Shown: positions 6,412 to 7,806 of the stretch, in pieces
Position numbering within the stretch: the stretch's first letter is position 1
Layout of the letters: each line of letters begins with the position of its first letter
Source of the DNA: Thioalkalivibrio sp.
GTDB lineage: Bacteria; Pseudomonadota; Gammaproteobacteria; Ectothiorhodospirales; Ectothiorhodospiraceae
Assembly: GCA_007120575.1 (NCBI GenBank)
Contig: SKNJ01000259.1
Span: forward strand, 1-7,806
Reading direction: 5' to 3'
Length of the DNA: 7,806 bases
Notes under the pieces: generated by a model
Database searches by the model: none
What the model was told of the DNA's origin: nothing
What the model saw: the letters and a program-made list of their open reading frames with translations, nothing else
Program-made: the position numbers and the translations under genes

Positions 6412-7527
6412 ATGATCGCGACACAGAGTACGGGCCAGGGCATGCTGCCGCTGCTGCAATTGCTGGGCACCGAGGCGGGTGACCTGAAGGGTCTGGAGGG
6501 CATGCGTGGCCTGGGGCGGCTGGGCGATGGGGAAGCGGGCGAGAGCTTTCTGGATGTGCTGGAACCCCAGATTCGGGCCCTGCTGGCGGATCTGGGGATC
6601 CCCGGGGAAGAACTCGAGGCGATGGATCTGGAGGCCATGCTGGCACGCCTGCGCGATCTGCTGGACGGGAGCGAACTGGCCACCGATCCGGATGCCGGCG
6701 GCAAGGAGTTGCCGCTTGCCGCGCTGATCGGGCAGGGCGCGGGTGATCGTTCGCCGGGCGGGCACGGGGGAGTGCGTTCCGAGGGGCTTCCGGGCCTGGT
6801 CGGTTCGGCTGACCGGCAGGCGTCCGATGTCGGCCGTGAAGGCCTCAAGCCGCTGCCCGCCGCCCTCTTGCGTCTGTTTGTGGAGGCCAGCCAGCATTCC
6901 GGACAGGATGCCCGCGGGGTGTTGTCCGAACGTTTGGCCGGGGCGCCCGGCATGCCGGGAGCCCCGGGGCGTGATGCGGTCACCGAGGTGCTGGCACAGT
7001 GGCTGACTCAGGCCACCGAGGGTGGCCGGGGTCGCGCCGAGGGCGTCGGCGCAGCGGTTTCACAGTCCGGCGAGTCGGAAGCCGGTCGCGCGTTGCGCCT
7101 GGACCTCACGCGGTTGTTGCAGTCCGGGGGAGACCGCGAACTGGCGGATCGGGTGCGCATGCTGGCGCAAGCCCAGGGCGGGCGCACCGAGATCAAGCTG
7201 CATCCCCCGCAGCTTGGGACTCTGGATGTACGGGTCTCGGTGGACGGGGATCGTGCCACCGTGCAGTTTGTCAGCGCCAACCCGGTCACCCGCGAGGTCC
7301 TGGAGGCCGCACTCCCCCGGCTGCGCGAATCGCTGGCCGAGGGTGGCCTGAAACTGGATGACGCGACGGTATCGGACCAGGCTGCCGAGGAACACTCCGG
7401 TCGGGATGCCGCGGAGACGGCTGATTCCGACGCGACCGAGACCGACGACGAAACGGGGCAGGGCGGGCCCACTGCGGACGGGAGTACCCTGTCGATCCTG
7501 AATCGCCGCCTGGACCTGTTTGCCTGA
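6412..7527 (+). CDS. fliK: Flagellar hook-length control protein FliK
   Basis: FliK is an exported ruler. Its C-terminal domain contacts FlhB and switches export from rod/hook to filament substrates when the hook is complete. The 371-residue product has a variable N-terminal and middle part that is Gly, Leu and Ala rich. It contains a short collagen-like stretch GAPGMPGAPG at 177-186. The recognisable Flg_hook domain is at about 240-323, with IKLHPPQLGTLDVRVSVDGD at 261-280 and FVSANPVTREVLEAALPRLR at 286-305. The tail after 323 is strongly acidic. ATG at 6412 is chosen because AAGAGG (6398-6403) is well placed; an in-frame GTG at 6403 overlaps that site. It lies 76 bases after fliJ and 263 bases before the next promoter. 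Confidence 0.95.
   Translation: MIATQSTGQGMLPLLQLLGTEAGDLKGLEGMRGLGRLGDGEAGESFLDVLEPQIRALLADLGIPGEELEAMDLEAMLARLRDLLDGSELATDPDAGGKELPLAALIGQGAGDRSPGGHGGVRSEGLPGLVGSADRQASDVGREGLKPLPAALLRLFVEASQHSGQDARGVLSERLAGAPGMPGAPGRDAVTEVLAQWLTQATEGGRGRAEGVGAAVSQSGESEAGRALRLDLTRLLQSGGDRELADRVRMLAQAQGGRTEIKLHPPQLGTLDVRVSVDGDRATVQFVSANPVTREVLEAALPRLRESLAEGGLKLDDATVSDQAAEEHSGRDAAETADSDATETDDETGQGGPTADGSTLSILNRRLDLFA
6938..6967. repeat. 30-bp near-perfect inverted repeat inside fliK
   Basis: CCGGGGC (6938-6944) pairs with GCCCCGG (6961-6967), and CCCGGC (6946-6951) pairs with GCCGGG (6954-6959). There is one G/A mismatch between the arms and a central AT. It codes for the collagen-like GAPGMPGAPG stretch. 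It may just reflect Gly/Pro codon use, or form a hairpin or cruciform. Confidence 0.6.
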
Positions 7528-7546
7528 CCCCGGGTGCCCGGCACGG

Positions 7547-7587
7547 ACGGACTTCGGGAGGCGTACGCCTGTCCCCGAAGAGTCCGT
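7547..7587 (+). terminator. Long hairpin after fliK, possible transcript end without T-tract
   Basis: Three paired blocks make one long stem: ACGGACT (7547-7553) with AGTCCGT (7581-7587), TCGGG (7554-7558) with CCCGA (7574-7578), and AGGCGT (7559-7564) with ACGCCT (7565-7570). Bulges of two and three bases lie on the 3' side, and the apex opens to form the loop. It starts 19 bases after the fliK stop. The absence of a following T-run means it is not a canonical intrinsic terminator. It may stabilise the 3' end or assist Rho-dependent termination in the C-rich stretch that follows. Confidence 0.45.
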
Positions 7588-7626
7588 GACGTTCGTCCCG
7601 CCCCGCGTCCGCTGAAGGTGTGTCCC

Positions 7627-7647
7627 GGTATCCCTTCGGGCGATGCC
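7627..7647 (+). repeat. Second hairpin after fliK with UUCG tetraloop
   Basis: GGTATC (7627-7632) pairs with GATGCC (7642-7647) with one G-U pair. Inside it CC-TTCG-GG (7633-7640) forms a cUUCGg tetraloop, leaving C7641 bulged. No T-run follows. The UUCG loop is a common stabilising cap in structured RNA. Confidence 0.4.
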
Positions 7648-7790
7648 CCGGTGGCCGTCAGGATTTCGTCTCGTGACCACCAACGGATGGCCGATTCTTG
7701 ACGATGTTTCGCTTCGGGGCCGTGTTTCTGCCTGCCCCCGGTGTCCAGAAAAACACCTAACCTATTGAAAAACAATGTTGGTGCCTGATA

Positions 7791-7806
7791 TGGCATCAGC
7801 CTTGCA
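7791..7806 (+). promoter_or_regulatory. Sigma-54 (RpoN) promoter at the window end, for the next flagellar gene
   Basis: TGGCATCAGCCTTGCA matches TGGCAC-N5-TTGCW at all but one position (T for C at 7796). GG is at 7792-7793 and GC at 7804-7805, in the exact spacing of the fliE promoter. It is preceded by an A/T-rich stretch. It points out of the window and by synteny probably drives fliL and the fliMNOPQR genes, which cannot be verified here. Confidence 0.88.

Larger units (their letters stand above)
7528..7790. other. Intergenic region after fliK, no credible gene
   Basis: No frame in this 263-nt stretch has both a ribosome binding site and coding character. The 5' half is G/C rich with two hairpins (7547-7587 and 7627-7647). 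The last 50 bases before the promoter are A/T rich (about 7745-7790) and include small repeats such as GGTGT/ACACC (7740-7744, 7753-7757). The A/T-rich part is the expected place for activator or DNA-bending protein sites serving the downstream sigma-54 promoter, but no specific site was recognised. Confidence 0.6.

Noticed and set aside
7534..7701. 55-codon GTG-initiated frame after fliK
   Set aside because: No Shine-Dalgarno sequence, it crosses both hairpins, and its Arg/Pro-rich product looks like translated non-coding GC-rich DNA.
1..7806. tRNA, rRNA, CRISPR array, insertion sequence or attachment site
   Set aside because: No regularly spaced repeats, transposase-like coding, or tRNA-like folds were seen; the window is fully explained by flagellar genes and their short gaps.

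Overview
The window is a continuous stretch of a polar-type flagellar gene cluster from a GC-rich gammaproteobacterium. Every confident gene lies on the + strand. In order: the 3' end of a sigma-54-dependent response regulator (FleR/FlrC type), then fliE, fliF, fliG, fliH, fliI, fliJ and fliK. The window ends exactly on a second sigma-54 promoter that should drive the next gene outside it, by synteny probably fliL. The gene order, the two near-consensus -24/-12 promoters and the FleR/FlrC tail point to the Pseudomonas/Vibrio style of flagellar hierarchy. The strong G/C preference at third codon positions and the acidic protein tails would suit a halophilic or alkaliphilic lineage such as Ectothiorhodospiraceae, but the genus is only a guess.

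Layout. 1-462: C-terminal part of fleR/flrC. 468-483: sigma-54 promoter starting six bases after that stop codon. 484-598: structured fliE leader of about 105 nt, which also holds a short open frame ending on the fliE start codon. 599-928: fliE. 929-1118: a gap holding an unannotated 58-codon open frame (943-1119) with its own Shine-Dalgarno sequence, four cysteines, and a stop codon overlapping the fliF start. 1119-6335: fliF, fliG, fliH, fliI and fliJ, each overlapping the next by 4 to 17 bases, so translation is very likely coupled. 6336-6411: a 76-nt gap with two perfect hairpins. 6412-7527: fliK. 7528-7790: no credible gene, but two stable hairpins without T-tracts. 7791-7806: sigma-54 promoter.

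How the genes work together. FliF forms the MS ring in the inner membrane, FliE links ring to rod, and FliG is the switch and torque ring on the cytoplasmic face of FliF. FliH, FliI and FliJ form the ATPase complex of the flagellar type III export gate. FliK measures hook length and switches export from hook to filament substrates. The upstream regulator would activate later (hook and basal body) sigma-54 genes, while the fliE promoter itself is probably activated by a FleQ/FlrA master regulator not seen here.

I do not see an undescribed multi-gene system. The best novel candidate is the small cysteine-containing frame between fliE and fliF. Next come the RNA/DNA secondary structures at the fliH tail, in the fliJ-fliK gap, inside fliK and after fliK.
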